In this document: piece by piece, positions 52,937 to 62,650 of the stretch
Layout of the letters: each line of letters opens with the position of its first letter
Position numbering within the stretch: position 1 is the first letter of the stretch
NCBI RefSeq assembly: GCF_900141875.1
Contig: NZ_FQZE01000016.1
Location: forward strand, 1-64,000
Direction: 5' to 3'
DNA length: 64,000 bases
From: Tangfeifania diversioriginum
GTDB lineage: Bacteria > Bacteroidota > Bacteroidia > Bacteroidales > Prolixibacteraceae
Program-made: the position numbers and the translations under genes
Notes under the pieces: generated by a model
Told to the model about the DNA's origin: nothing
Databases searched by the model: none
The model's input: only the letters and a program-made list of their open reading frames with translations

Positions 52937-54259
52937 ATGGCAGCAGTCAAACATATCTGCGAGTTTGGTACAATCTGGAACAACCGGGAGTTTTACCCTG
53001 AGAAACCAACCGATAATTTTAACGAAGTTTATTTGGATGCCAAATCATTTGAAAGCCTGAAAAATTTTGTAGCCGAAAATAACGACCCCAGCTGCGAAAT
53101 TGAACAGGCATTTTCGATACACCGTCGGAAAGGAAAAGATTTTATCCGTGTAAAAAATTACGTGGGCGTTATTGAAACTCGGCAGGGAACCGTAATTGAA
53201 ATACTGCCCAAAATCCATCAGCCCTCAACTTCAAACGATTTTGAACAGATAAGAAAAAGCAAATCTTTGCTGCTAAAAATGCTGCGTACCTTCCGCAATT
53301 CACCATTTAAAAGCATTGATCAGGCCCATATAAAAACCGCCCGGTTGCCGGTTATTGAAATTTTCATTTCGGTTTTTTTGAAAGAAATGGAGGTTTTGCT
53401 CAAGCGTGGAATCAAGCATTTTTATTCATCGGTAGAAGAAAACCAGAAATACCTGAAAGGCCGGTTGCTTTTCAGCCAGAACTTAAAAAGCAACCTGGTT
53501 CATCGCGAGCGTTTTTATGTAAATTTCGATGAGTTCCGGGCCGATATTCCCCAAAACCGAATTTTGAAAACTGCATTGGTTTATCTAAAAAGAAAGAGCA
53601 AATTGCCCCGGAATGTCCGGCAGATAATCAGTTTGATTGATCTGTTCGATGAAGTAAAAATCTGTTCAAACCTCGAAAAAGATCTGCAACATTTGAAAGG
53701 ACAAAACCGGTTGTTCAATTATTACGAGAATGCGTTGAAGTGGGCAAAGATATTTCTTCAGAATGAGTCGTTTACCAGTTATAAAGGTAAAAACCTGAAT
53801 ACCGCCATTTTATTTCCGATGGAAGTTTTATTTGAATCGTATGTGGCTTCAAAACTGAAACAATTTCAACCTCGCTGGGAAATCTCGGTTCAGGACCGAG
53901 GCCATTATTTGCTGACAGACCTGAATATATTCAGGAAAAAATTCAGGTTGAGGCCCGATCTGGTTATTCAAACCGGTTGCAAAACGATTGTTGCAGACAC
54001 AAAATGGAAAATGGTCAACCAGCACCTGTCAAAAAACAATTATAACATTTCGCAGGCCGACATGTACCAGCTTTATGCCTACGGGAAAAAATACCAGGCG
54101 AAAAACGGCAGCGTTCAGTTAGCATTGATTTATCCGCATTGTGAAGATTTTTTCAAGCCACTGAAATTTAGGTACGAAGAAAACTTGTTAATAGATGCCA
54201 TTCCCTACGATTTTGAAAATGAAGCTTCTTGTATGTTATTTTTGAATGATTTAATTTAA
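52937..54259 (+). CDS. mcrC: McrC-type nuclease subunit
   Basis: A 440-residue McrBC nuclease subunit. The N-terminal part has the McrC beta domain (GVIETRQGTVIEILPKI), and the C-terminal PD-(D/E)xK core appears as RPDLVIQTG and VADTKWKMV. It is cleaved into action by the McrB ring and cuts DNA carrying modified cytosines near the recognition sites. It overlaps the convergent M28 peptidase gene by 9 bases. Normal length for the LlaJI/McrC group. Confidence 0.88.
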   Translation: MAAVKHICEFGTIWNNREFYPEKPTDNFNEVYLDAKSFESLKNFVAENNDPSCEIEQAFSIHRRKGKDFIRVKNYVGVIETRQGTVIEILPKIHQPSTSNDFEQIRKSKSLLLKMLRTFRNSPFKSIDQAHIKTARLPVIEIFISVFLKEMEVLLKRGIKHFYSSVEENQKYLKGRLLFSQNLKSNLVHRERFYVNFDEFRADIPQNRILKTALVYLKRKSKLPRNVRQIISLIDLFDEVKICSNLEKDLQHLKGQNRLFNYYENALKWAKIFLQNESFTSYKGKNLNTAILFPMEVLFESYVASKLKQFQPRWEISVQDRGHYLLTDLNIFRKKFRLRPDLVIQTGCKTIVADTKWKMVNQHLSKNNYNISQADMYQLYAYGKKYQAKNGSVQLALIYPHCEDFFKPLKFRYEENLLIDAIPYDFENEASCMLFLNDLI

Positions 54260-55723
54260 ACCCTCGTCATTCGCCACACCCAAAATCCCCAAATAAAGCA
54301 GTTTGGCGGCATCTTCCATGATTTCGGGAGTGAGCACTTCCGGTGTGTCGCGCGGATCGTGGTAATACACCGGGTGTACCGAATTGCGGGTCCACAATGA
54401 AAAGGTGGGAATGCCGGCGTTTTCAAACAGTGAAGCATCCGAACGTGGTCTGCCGTAGTTTTTTCGCTGCTCCGATGCTGCCATTTCACGGTGCAGGTAA
54501 TTGTTGTTGGCTGATTCAAAATGCTGAAACAGCTCGGGGTAACTTTTCCCGTTCGACACAAAAAATCCGGTGCCGTTGCCCACCATGTCGAGGTTGATCA
54601 TCATCACGGTTTTATCTGTGGGAAACAACGGATTTTCAGTATAAAATTTACTGCCGTACAAGCCGCACTCTTCGCCGCCCAGCAAAATGAAAAGGATGGA
54701 GCGTTTTGGTTTTATTTCCGAAGTGGCGAACGCTTTTGCCGCCCCCAGAATATCGGAAACTCCCGAAGCATTGTCGAGCGCGCCGGGAAATATTTCACCC
54801 AAATAACCCTGGCCGTCGAGGTGGCCGCCTACAATAACCACTTCGTTTTTAAATTCAGGATCAGAACCTTCAATGAGCCCCACCACATTGCACGACCTTG
54901 CATTGGGGAAATACAGCGTTTCGGCGGTGATTGTAGCTGTCTGGTTTTCAGTAAATTCAAACGATGGAATTTTTTGTTCAGATAGCTCTTTTCTCACCGT
55001 TTTGTAATCCTTTCCGGCATCTGCGAAAATGCGATCTGCAATCTCTTCGCTGATATGCGCATAAACAAATCCATCAAGATTGACGGTGTTAGGGTTGGCA
55101 ATTTTTCCGATGTAAAGCAAGCCGGCAGCACCGTGTTTTACTGCATTTCTGAATTTGTAGCGATGATAGGCATAAGGTGTCCATTTTGAAAGTGTGGTGT
55201 CGTTTTTTGAGTACGGAATTCCCGATTCCATCAAAACGATTTTTCCTTCCACATCCACATTTTTATAGTCGTCGTAACCCAGTTCGGGAGCAGTAATTCC
55301 GTGCCCCACATAAACTAGATTGCCGGAAACAGAACCAGACGCAGAATTGGAGCCTGGGTAATAGTCTTCCGGAAAATTCAGACTGATTTCCTGACCGGTT
55401 TCAGGAGAATAGGTGACGCTTCCTTCCGAAAAAACGTTGGAATATTCATTTGGGAAATACTGGAAATAACTGCCATTGTTTGCAGGCTGTACTCCCCATT
55501 CTTCAAATTTTGAGACACACCATTCGGCCGCTTGCAAATATTCCGGAGAGCCCGATAAGCGGCCTTTGTATTTTTCGGAACTCAGCTCTTTGGCAAAATC
55601 CAGGATTTCGTGGCTCGAAATGGAATGGAAACCCCGCAACAATTCAGCATTTTCATCCTGTGCCAGCGAATTAAAAAAGGAAAAGATGATAATTAAAATC
55701 AGAAGCCCAACTTTATGTTTCAT
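54251..55723 (-). CDS. M28-family zinc aminopeptidase with PA domain
   Basis: A 490-residue secreted peptidase. Signal peptide to about residue 21 (FFNSLAQ), a PA domain (about 130-240; LVYVGHGITAPELGYDDY), and the M28 zinc core: GGHLDGQGYLGEIFPGALDN (His and Asp ligands), LLGGEECGLYGS (catalytic Glu) and INLDMVGNG (Asp). Likely acts in the periplasm or outside on peptides. It is the only minus-strand gene between mcrC and the small protein at 55.9 kb and seems monocistronic. Confidence 0.9.
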   Translation of the reverse strand: MKHKVGLLILIIIFSFFNSLAQDENAELLRGFHSISSHEILDFAKELSSEKYKGRLSGSPEYLQAAEWCVSKFEEWGVQPANNGSYFQYFPNEYSNVFSEGSVTYSPETGQEISLNFPEDYYPGSNSASGSVSGNLVYVGHGITAPELGYDDYKNVDVEGKIVLMESGIPYSKNDTTLSKWTPYAYHRYKFRNAVKHGAAGLLYIGKIANPNTVNLDGFVYAHISEEIADRIFADAGKDYKTVRKELSEQKIPSFEFTENQTATITAETLYFPNARSCNVVGLIEGSDPEFKNEVVIVGGHLDGQGYLGEIFPGALDNASGVSDILGAAKAFATSEIKPKRSILFILLGGEECGLYGSKFYTENPLFPTDKTVMMINLDMVGNGTGFFVSNGKSYPELFQHFESANNNYLHREMAASEQRKNYGRPRSDASLFENAGIPTFSLWTRNSVHPVYYHDPRDTPEVLTPEIMEDAAKLLYLGILGVANDEGLN

Positions 55724-55888
55724 TTTGTGTCAATTGTAAAAGGTTCAAAAATAAAAAACCTTTACCGAAAAACGCAGTTTAATCAGGCATTCGTTACTAA
55801 AACCCAATTGTAGAAAGGCGATTGAACCAAAATATCGCAAATGTGTTAATGAAAATGTTTTTGCACTTAAATTGAGCTTGACAAACAG

Positions 55889-56278
55889 ATGGACAAAAGA
55901 AAAATACATTTTAACGGTTTGTTGGTAGGGACGATATTCCTTACCATTTTTGCATTGTTTCCCTGCGATGTAAAAGACCCTCTTTTTAAGGCAATTGACA
56001 TTGAATACAACCGGCCGCTAAATAAAAACAAAACGGCCCTTTTTGAAAAAAACAGTTGCGAAAATGACTTTTCAGACGAATTAAATGCCATAAAAGCGCA
56101 ATCCACAGGCAACAATCAACTCTTTATTTTTGGTGAAGAGTCGATTTTTTCCGCTCCATTTTACACTAATAATCAAAATACTACAACCAAAAGCATTGCC
56201 GTTGAAAATCCGTACAACTATCCTGCAATGTATATTCTGTACAAACGCCTGAAATTTGATCTGTTTCTTCGGGCCTGA
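55889..56278 (+). CDS. small protein of unknown function with signal-like N-terminus
   Basis: 129 residues, not recognised. A hydrophobic stretch (residues 10-24, LLVGTIFLTIFALFPC) could be a signal or anchor, possibly with a lipobox-like Cys. The rest is hydrophilic with many Asn and Lys and no repeated motif. It has its own upstream region after M28 and no close partner. Real gene likely because of the good start and codon pattern, but short. Confidence 0.5.
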   Translation: MDKRKIHFNGLLVGTIFLTIFALFPCDVKDPLFKAIDIEYNRPLNKNKTALFEKNSCENDFSDELNAIKAQSTGNNQLFIFGEESIFSAPFYTNNQNTTTKSIAVENPYNYPAMYILYKRLKFDLFLRA

Positions 56279-56499
56279 AAACAAAAATATCCCGATACTT
56301 TTATCCTTTCAGAACCAACATTTTCTGGCTGCCAGGCAAATTAACTTTTGATACCTTTGATTTGTTGTTTTTGCTTCTGAGAAGTTGATTTACAGGAAGT
56401 ACTGAAAGTTTAAAACCTTAACTTTTTTAGCAGCCAGATAATTTTAATGAATGAACAAATATTGATAAAAAATTTCTTTTAACATAAAAACAAATCAAA

Positions 56500-57525
56500 A
56501 TGAAAAACGATATAAAATCACACTCAACCGATTTAGCCGGTCTTTTCACACTTTCCATTCGTTTGGTGGTTGGCTGGACCTACTTTTCCGCTTTTTGGCG
56601 CAGGGTTGTTCTGGCCAACAAATTAGATCCCGAACTGGCCGGTTACATTGGCGAAAAGTTTAATCACTTTCTGCCCAACGCGTTGGGTATAAAACCAATG
56701 ATTGAATATTTGGTTACCAACCCGGATATGCTTTGGCTCGCCATGGTGGTTTTTACCATTATTGAAGCCATTGTTGGCCTGTTTGTCATGCTGGGACTTT
56801 TTACCCGGTTAATGGGAATTGGCGTTTTTGCCCTCGCTATGGGAATCCTGATGGGGTCGGGCTGGATTGGCACAACCTGCCTTGACGAATGGCAAATAGG
56901 TATTTTAGGGATTGCAAGTGGTTTTGCCCTGTTTTTAAGCGGAAGCAGCTACTATTCTTTGGATAAATACTTTATGGACAAAAACATGCCGTTTACCCGT
57001 TCAAAATGGTTTAACTGGCTTGGATCAGGTGAATTCCCTGTAAAAAATCCAAAACGATTGGTTTTAACCGGAGCATTGGCTATTTTATTTTTAACACTGC
57101 TGACCAATCAGATTTTTCACGGCGGAGTTTTTGGTACACTGCACAACAAATCAGTTCGTCCAAAAATTGAAATCAACAATGCTGCAATTGAAAACAACTC
57201 CCTCCAGTTTGAGCTTTACCGCACAGAAGGAGCTGATGTTTATGGTTCGTTTGTAACCGGAATTCAATTGCTCGATGAAGACGGGAATGTAGTAATTGAA
57301 AAAACCGCAACCGACCTTGCCGAATTCCCTGCTGAAAATATTAATAATCATTATGTAGCTAAAATTCAACCAGGCAAGTACAGCATGGTTGTGCCTCTGG
57401 GTGCAAAAGCAGATGTAACGATTGATTTAAATGAGATAATTACCGGAACCGATGGGAAATACACCCTAAAAATTATCGATATCAGCGGCCTGGAATGGGA
57501 AAAATCAGTGTCCGTTGTTCCTTGA
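56500..57525 (+). CDS. DoxD/DoxA-like membrane protein (TQO small-subunit family)
   Basis: A 341-residue protein. The N-terminal ~160 residues hold four membrane segments of the DoxX/DoxD type (LSIRLVVGWTYFSAFW, AMVVFTIIEAIVGLFVMLG, GIGVFALAMGILMGSGW). The C-terminal ~140 residues after one more segment look like DoxA (FHGGVFGTLHNKSVRPKIEI). In archaea DoxD and DoxA form thiosulfate:quinone oxidoreductase; in Bacteroidota the fused form has unknown substrate. A strong terminator follows. Confidence 0.82.
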   Translation: MKNDIKSHSTDLAGLFTLSIRLVVGWTYFSAFWRRVVLANKLDPELAGYIGEKFNHFLPNALGIKPMIEYLVTNPDMLWLAMVVFTIIEAIVGLFVMLGLFTRLMGIGVFALAMGILMGSGWIGTTCLDEWQIGILGIASGFALFLSGSSYYSLDKYFMDKNMPFTRSKWFNWLGSGEFPVKNPKRLVLTGALAILFLTLLTNQIFHGGVFGTLHNKSVRPKIEINNAAIENNSLQFELYRTEGADVYGSFVTGIQLLDEDGNVVIEKTATDLAEFPAENINNHYVAKIQPGKYSMVVPLGAKADVTIDLNEIITGTDGKYTLKIIDISGLEWEKSVSVVP

Positions 57526-57551
57526 TCAACTATTGTTTAAAATCAAAAATG

Positions 57552-57589
57552 AAAAGAGGCTGGTTCAAATATATGAATCAGCCTTTTTT
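57552..57589 (+). terminator. bidirectional intrinsic terminator between DoxD and the activase
   Basis: GGCTGGTTCA and TGAATCAGCC pair over ten bases (one G-U) with a six-base loop, flanked by AAAAGA on the left and six T on the right. It sits between two convergent genes and can serve both. Confidence 0.85.
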
Positions 57590-57600
57590 CGTTATCAGGT

Positions 57601-58506
57601 TTATCCGCCAACCTCTGTTTCAAGTCCAAAAGAATGAAATATTTCAACAGCCTTCTGAATCTCTTTTTCTGTTGGTTCGCCCATTTCTCCCTCATCATAT
57701 GGAACTTCCAGTTTTTTATATTTCCCTGAGGCAATGTTGTGGTACGGCAGCAGGTTTACCACAGGTTTTTTCCCAGGAAAAGCAGAAACAAATCCAGCCA
57801 TTTCCCGGATTTCTTCCTCGCTGGTATTCACATTTTTAATGAGCGGAATCCGGATGTTAATATTCGCTTCTTTTTCTGCCAACAGTTTTAAATTTTTCAG
57901 GATTAGACGGTTATCAACGCCTGTCCATTTTTTATGCTGAACCGGGTTCATTAGCTTTAAATCAAAAAGAAAAAGATCCGCGTGTTTGGCCACTTCCAGC
58001 AACGTTTCAGTGGAAGCAAAACCAGAGGTATCTACTGCGCGATGCAAGCCTTTCTCCCCGCATGCTTTCAGCATTTCAATTAAAAATTCCGGATGCATCA
58101 GCGGTTCGCCGCCCGAAAAAGTAACACCGCCGCCCGACTGGTCGATGTGTACCCGCTCCTTTTCAATAATCGCCAGAAGTTCCTCCACCGAATACAATTT
58201 TCCCGACATCTCGATGGCTTTGGAAGGGCAGGCTTCCGCGCATTTTCCGCAAAGTGTACACAATTCATAATCGGTAACAATTCCTTTGGGAGTTAGCGTG
58301 AGTGCATCTTCCGGACACACTTCAATACATTCCTGCGCTCCAATACACTTTGATGCGGTGTAGAGCTTTTGTACCTCCGGCGACTGGCTTTCCGGGTTGT
58401 GGCACCATTTGCACCGCAGCGGGCACCCTTTCATAAAAAGGGTAATCCGGATGCCCGGGCCATCGTTGATGGAGTAGCGGCGTATGTCGAAAATGAGTGG
58501 AATCAT
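57601..58506 (-). CDS. glycyl-radical enzyme activating protein (radical SAM)
   Basis: A 301-residue activase. The radical SAM cluster is CPLRCKWC (CxxxCxxC), followed by an eight-cysteine ferredoxin-like insert: CIGAQECIEVCPEDAL and CTLCGKCAEACPSKAI. The GGG motif TFSGGEPLMHPEF is present. It uses S-adenosylmethionine to place the glycyl radical on the partner enzyme. Its gene follows the glycyl-radical enzyme gene by 216 bases on the same strand; a palindromic element fills the gap. The two-cluster insert is typical of activases of dehydratase-type partners rather than of PFL itself. Confidence 0.92.
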   Translation of the reverse strand: MIPLIFDIRRYSINDGPGIRITLFMKGCPLRCKWCHNPESQSPEVQKLYTASKCIGAQECIEVCPEDALTLTPKGIVTDYELCTLCGKCAEACPSKAIEMSGKLYSVEELLAIIEKERVHIDQSGGGVTFSGGEPLMHPEFLIEMLKACGEKGLHRAVDTSGFASTETLLEVAKHADLFLFDLKLMNPVQHKKWTGVDNRLILKNLKLLAEKEANINIRIPLIKNVNTSEEEIREMAGFVSAFPGKKPVVNLLPYHNIASGKYKKLEVPYDEGEMGEPTEKEIQKAVEIFHSFGLETEVGG

Positions 58507-58525
58507 GTTTTAGTAGTGAGATGTT

Positions 58526-58707
58526 AGTAATGAGTAGTGAGAAAAAAATCCAAAATACAAAAACCAAATTTCAAAAAAGCTCCAAAATCTGAAATACAAA
58601 ATTTCCAAATTCTTGCTGATTGTTTTTGACATTGGATTTTGATTACTGAGATTTATTTGTTTTTTGGAATTTGAAATTTGGTGCTTTAATTCTCATTACT
58701 CACTACT
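58526..58707. repeat. nested inverted-repeat (MITE-like) element between enzyme and activase
   Basis: Outer arms AGTAATGAGTAGTGAGAA (58526-58543) and TTCTCATTACTCACTACT (58690-58707) pair at 16 of 18 bases, inner arms CCAAATTTCAAA (58564-58575) and TTTGAAATTTGG (58670-58681) pair at 12 of 12. The rest is AT-rich with many imperfect pairs, so the element of about 180 bp may fold as one long hairpin. Confidence 0.7.
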
Positions 58708-58722
58708 CTGTACTTTATCTGT

Positions 58723-61182
58723 CTAAAAATTTTCATTCTCCGTCCTGTCAATTATTTCCTGCTGCAGGTCGGCATTCATGTCGTTGAAATAGTCGCTGTA
58801 ACCGGCCATTCGCACCATTAAATCTTTGTAGTCTTCGGGACAAGCCTGTGCGGCCAGCAAAGTAGCGGTGTCAACAACATTAAACTGAATGTGGTGGCCT
58901 CCCAACGTAAAATAGCTGCGGATGAGGTGACCCAGTTTTTCCACGTCTTTTTCGCGTTTTAGCAAACTCGGCACAAAACGCAGGTTCAGCAGAGTTCCGC
59001 CCGATTTTACCTGGTCGAGTTTTCCGAGTGACCGAATGACGTTGGTTGGCCCGTGGGTGTCGCAACCGTGCGACGGCGATGTTCCATCGGAAATGGATTT
59101 GCCCGAGAATCGTCCGTTTGGAGTGGCGCCCAGCATTTTTCCAAAATAAACATGACAGGTGGTGGAAAGCATGTTTAAATGATACTGCCCGCCTTTTACG
59201 TTGGGTTTTCCATCGATGGCAGCAAGCAAATCATTGTACACACACACTGCAATTTCATCTGCATATTCATCGTCATTGCCAAAAAACGGGGTGCGGTTGA
59301 TGATGCGCTGCCGCAATTTTTCTTCGCCTTCGTAATTATTTGAAATGGCATTCAGCAGTGTTTCCAGGCTAAATGTTTTGTCCTCAAAAACATGTTTTTT
59401 CAGCACCGAAAGACTATCGGTAACCGTTCCCAAACCGGTGCACTGAATGTAGTTGGTGTTGTACCGTGGTCCGCCATTGTAGTAATCTTTTCCTTTCTGA
59501 ATACAGTCGTCGATAACCACCGATAAAAACGGCGCCGGAGCATATTTGGCAAACATCTGGTCGATGTAGTTGCTCACCCTGATTTTCTGATCAATTACAA
59601 AATCCAGCTGTTTCAGAAATGCGTTATATAAATCTTCAAAATTTTGGAAGTTATGCGGATCGCCAGTTTTAATTCCTGCCACTTTTCCAGTTAATGGATT
59701 AATCCCATTGTTGAGCGTAATTTCCAGAATTTTCGGAACATTCAGATAACCGGTTAACAAATAAGCTTCTTTTCCGAACGCACCCACTTCAATGCATCCG
59801 CTGCACCCGCCTTCGCGGGCATCCTGAATCGATTTTCCCTGTCGCAGCAATTCCTGAATATACGCATCCGGATTAAAAACCGACGGGTAGCCATGACCCC
59901 GCCGAATCACTTTGCAGGCAGCATTCAGAAAGCGATCCGGTGTTTTTGCACTGATGTGCACCGAGTTGCCGGGTTGCAAAACATGCAGCTCTTCAGCCAC
60001 TTCCAGCATGATGTAGGAAACTTCGCTCACGCCATCAGAACCATCGGGTTTCACACCACCAATGTTGATGTTGGTAAAATCGTTGTAGGTTCCACTTTCG
60101 CGGGCGGTAATTCCCACTTTGGGAGGTGCAGGGTGGTTATTCACTTTTATCCAGAAACAACTGATTAATTCCTTAGCTTCATCGCGTGTGAGTGTTCCTT
60201 CAGCCATCTCTTTTTCATAAAAAGGTTGCAGGTGCTGGTCGAAATGACCCGGATTCATGGCATCCCAACCGTTTAATTCGGTAATGGTTCCCAGGTGCAC
60301 AAACCAGTACATTTGGATGGCTTCCCACAAATTTCGTGGTGCACGGGCAGGTACCCTGCGACAAACTTCGGCTATTTGTTTCAACTCTTTTTTTCGTTCC
60401 GGATCGGTTTCTGTTTCAGCCATTTTTTCGGCCAACCCTGCATGCCTTTCAGCAAAAATAATGGCGGCATCGCACGAAACAGCCATTGCTTTTAGCTCTT
60501 CCAATTTTTCGGTTGCTTCAGGATCATTTAGAAAGTCAAGGCGCTGAATGTGTGCTTCAATCTCTTTTTTGAAATCGAGCAAGCCCTTTCGGTAAATTTT
60601 CCCATCGAGTGCGGTGTGGCCAGGTGCGCGCTGTTCCATAAATTCGGTAAACACGCCGGCTTCATAAACAGCTTTCCATTCTTGTGGCACATGACTAAAA
60701 ATCCGTTCACGCATAGTGCGTCCCTTCCAATAGGGAATCACTTCACGTTCATAAGTATCAATATCTTCCTGTGAAATGGTGTACCGTTGCTGATCACGCG
60801 AATTTAACACGTAAAAGTCTTCCACGCTGTGGCAGGTAAGTTCCGGGAAGGTCGGTACTGATTTAGGTGCCGGACCGCGTTCCCCAACAATCAGTTCCTC
60901 TTTGCCAATATATATTGTTTTTTGTTTGCAGATTTCCATGAAGTTGAGTGCGCGCATCATGGGCACAGAGTATTTTCCTTCGTTTTCTTTATAAAAACGG
61001 GTGGTAATCAGTGCGCGTTCAATGGAAAGCGATTCCTGTGTTTCCACGCTTTGTTTGCGCAGCTTCCGGATACGATCGTTCATTCCCGGTCCGTTGTTTT
61101 GTTTTTCAGTTGAACTGAAATTGGAAACAGCACCAGCGGGCCGTTCCGGGATCTTTTCGGTTTTTATTGTTGAAGATGTCAT
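58723..61182 (-). CDS. glycyl-radical enzyme, likely trans-4-hydroxy-L-proline dehydratase (HypD)-like
   Basis: An 819-residue glycyl-radical enzyme. The thiyl Cys463 and Glu465 lie in GCSGCIEVGAFGKE, and the radical Gly794 in VRMAGYSDYF. QRAPGHT, ESGTYNDFTNINIGG and the general run of the sequence match the hydroxyproline dehydratase group (GGTSGCVETGCFGKE in the clostridial enzyme as I recall it) more closely than PFL, choline or glycerol lyases. That enzyme makes pyrroline-5-carboxylate, later reduced to proline by ProC, which is not nearby. The first ~33 residues precede the homologous start; Met34 (61083) may be the true start. Oxygen sensitivity implies anaerobic use. Confidence 0.85.
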   Translation of the reverse strand: MTSSTIKTEKIPERPAGAVSNFSSTEKQNNGPGMNDRIRKLRKQSVETQESLSIERALITTRFYKENEGKYSVPMMRALNFMEICKQKTIYIGKEELIVGERGPAPKSVPTFPELTCHSVEDFYVLNSRDQQRYTISQEDIDTYEREVIPYWKGRTMRERIFSHVPQEWKAVYEAGVFTEFMEQRAPGHTALDGKIYRKGLLDFKKEIEAHIQRLDFLNDPEATEKLEELKAMAVSCDAAIIFAERHAGLAEKMAETETDPERKKELKQIAEVCRRVPARAPRNLWEAIQMYWFVHLGTITELNGWDAMNPGHFDQHLQPFYEKEMAEGTLTRDEAKELISCFWIKVNNHPAPPKVGITARESGTYNDFTNINIGGVKPDGSDGVSEVSYIMLEVAEELHVLQPGNSVHISAKTPDRFLNAACKVIRRGHGYPSVFNPDAYIQELLRQGKSIQDAREGGCSGCIEVGAFGKEAYLLTGYLNVPKILEITLNNGINPLTGKVAGIKTGDPHNFQNFEDLYNAFLKQLDFVIDQKIRVSNYIDQMFAKYAPAPFLSVVIDDCIQKGKDYYNGGPRYNTNYIQCTGLGTVTDSLSVLKKHVFEDKTFSLETLLNAISNNYEGEEKLRQRIINRTPFFGNDDEYADEIAVCVYNDLLAAIDGKPNVKGGQYHLNMLSTTCHVYFGKMLGATPNGRFSGKSISDGTSPSHGCDTHGPTNVIRSLGKLDQVKSGGTLLNLRFVPSLLKREKDVEKLGHLIRSYFTLGGHHIQFNVVDTATLLAAQACPEDYKDLMVRMAGYSDYFNDMNADLQQEIIDRTENENF

Positions 61183-61476
61183 TTCAAAAAATAATTTGAA
61201 AAATTGAAGAAAGGTTTATAAAAAAGCAGGTAAAATGCGACAGAGTTATTTCCCTCTCACCCCTTAGGGAAGGCAGGGAATGGGCTGTAAAACATCCTGC
61301 AACTGAACAGGCAGCGGTATGAGCCGGGAAGGTTTGTTTTATGTGGTTTTTCAGTCATCTGATTTTTTGTTTTTTAACCTTGTAAATTTACACAATTGGC
61401 AGGGAAGTTCAAAAAATCAGTTTCAGAAATGATGAACCCAGCCGGTTATTATTTGTTTAACCAAAAAATATTAAAC

Positions 61477-61881
61477 ATGAAACAACAAAATATTCATTTC
61501 GGATTGTTAATACTGAGACTTACGCTTGGTGTCCTGATGCTTTTTCATGGATACACAAAAATTATTAACGGCGTAGAAGGAATTGAGAACACACTCATTG
61601 ACAAAGGACTTCCCGGATTTATTGCTTATGGCGTTTATGTGGGCGAGGTAATTGCTCCGTTGATGCTGATTGTGGGCTTTCGCACCCGGCTGGCGGCATT
61701 TTTGTTTTCTTTCAATATGGTAGTAGCAGCAATACTGGCCCACCCTAACGATATTCTTGCACTTACCGATTACGGAACCTGGGCAATCGAAACCCTCGGG
61801 CTTTTCCTGTTTGGCGGACTGGCACTGGTTTTTATGGGCGGTGGAAAATTTGCCATTTCCAGTAAAAGCTGGTGGGATTGA
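61477..61881 (+). CDS. DoxX-family membrane protein
   Basis: A 134-residue protein with four membrane segments (LLILRLTLGVLMLFHGYTKI near the start, GVYVGEVIAPLMLIVGF, LAAFLFSFNMVVAAILA, GLFLFGGLALVF). The HGYTKI motif is usual for DoxX. ATG at 61477 (MKQQNIHFG) is preferred over a TTG at 61396, which lies before the first helix. Function of short DoxX proteins is not settled (redox or membrane-stress roles are proposed). Separate from the DoxD-like gene at 56.5 kb. Confidence 0.82.
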   Translation: MKQQNIHFGLLILRLTLGVLMLFHGYTKIINGVEGIENTLIDKGLPGFIAYGVYVGEVIAPLMLIVGFRTRLAAFLFSFNMVVAAILAHPNDILALTDYGTWAIETLGLFLFGGLALVFMGGGKFAISSKSWWD

Positions 61882-62123
61882 AATCATTGTATGGATTTAA
61901 TCAAACAGAAAGAGCTAGCTGCCGTGGAATTCAAGTTCTTCGTATTCCACTATAACACACCAAAATTCATGTCATGTTGTCCAATCGAATTGCAGGAACC
62001 AAGACTGAAATAAACAGGCGATAGCAACCGGAATAATGAAATCCCGCAGCAATAACCCAAATTTTTATATCCTTTTTTCAAATAATGTTCTACTTTTATA
62101 TTTCATAAAAAATCAAAAACCCA

Positions 62124-62618
62124 ATGAAAAGGACAAAAATTTTACTTCTGTGGCTTATGACATCCGGTTTATTTCTAAGTAGTTGTTCCATCTCGAACCG
62201 GACAATGAAAACGCCCAACTATCACATTGAATTTTATAAGTCGGATTTTGAATACTCCAAACAGGTGGAAGCCGAAGCCACATCGGTCAGGGTTTTGGGG
62301 ATTGACTGGAAGCGTTTATTTAAATGGGAAAATGGCGAAATTGAGTCGGATCGTTTTAAAAGCGAACCGGCGCAATCGGAAATTACGACCAATTTTGTAA
62401 CTGATAATATTGTTGGAACTCTTACTGCAGTAGTGCCGGTGATAGGCGATTACGGAAAAGGGAAAGTGAGTTCATACGCCTTATACAATTTAATGCAGAA
62501 GAACCCGGGCTACGATGTGGTAATTTACCCGCAATACGAAACCAATAAGTTTATTGTGCCTTTGTTTTATTCCAAACGCACGGTTAAAGTTACAGCACGC
62601 TTGGGACGTATCAAGTAA
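62124..62618 (+). CDS. small lipoprotein of unknown function
   Basis: 164 residues with a clear lipobox (GLFLSSC). The middle (KQVEAEATSVRVLGIDWKRLF) and end (NPGYDVVIYPQYETNKFIVPLFYSK) resemble small Bacteroidota lipoproteins of the DUF6567/TRL-like sort, but I cannot name the family with confidence. A region of hairpins follows. Likely in the periplasm facing the inner or outer membrane. Confidence 0.6.
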   Translation: MKRTKILLLWLMTSGLFLSSCSISNRTMKTPNYHIEFYKSDFEYSKQVEAEATSVRVLGIDWKRLFKWENGEIESDRFKSEPAQSEITTNFVTDNIVGTLTAVVPVIGDYGKGKVSSYALYNLMQKNPGYDVVIYPQYETNKFIVPLFYSKRTVKVTARLGRIK

Positions 62619-62650
62619 TTAATAGCCGACAATCACTTAAAACTTAGCCC

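Noticed and set aside
58723-61182. Pyruvate formate-lyase
   Set aside because: The two adjacent Cys residues of PFL are missing; instead a single Cys-x-Glu and hydroxyproline-dehydratase-like motifs are seen, and the activase has the ferredoxin insert absent from PFL-activase.
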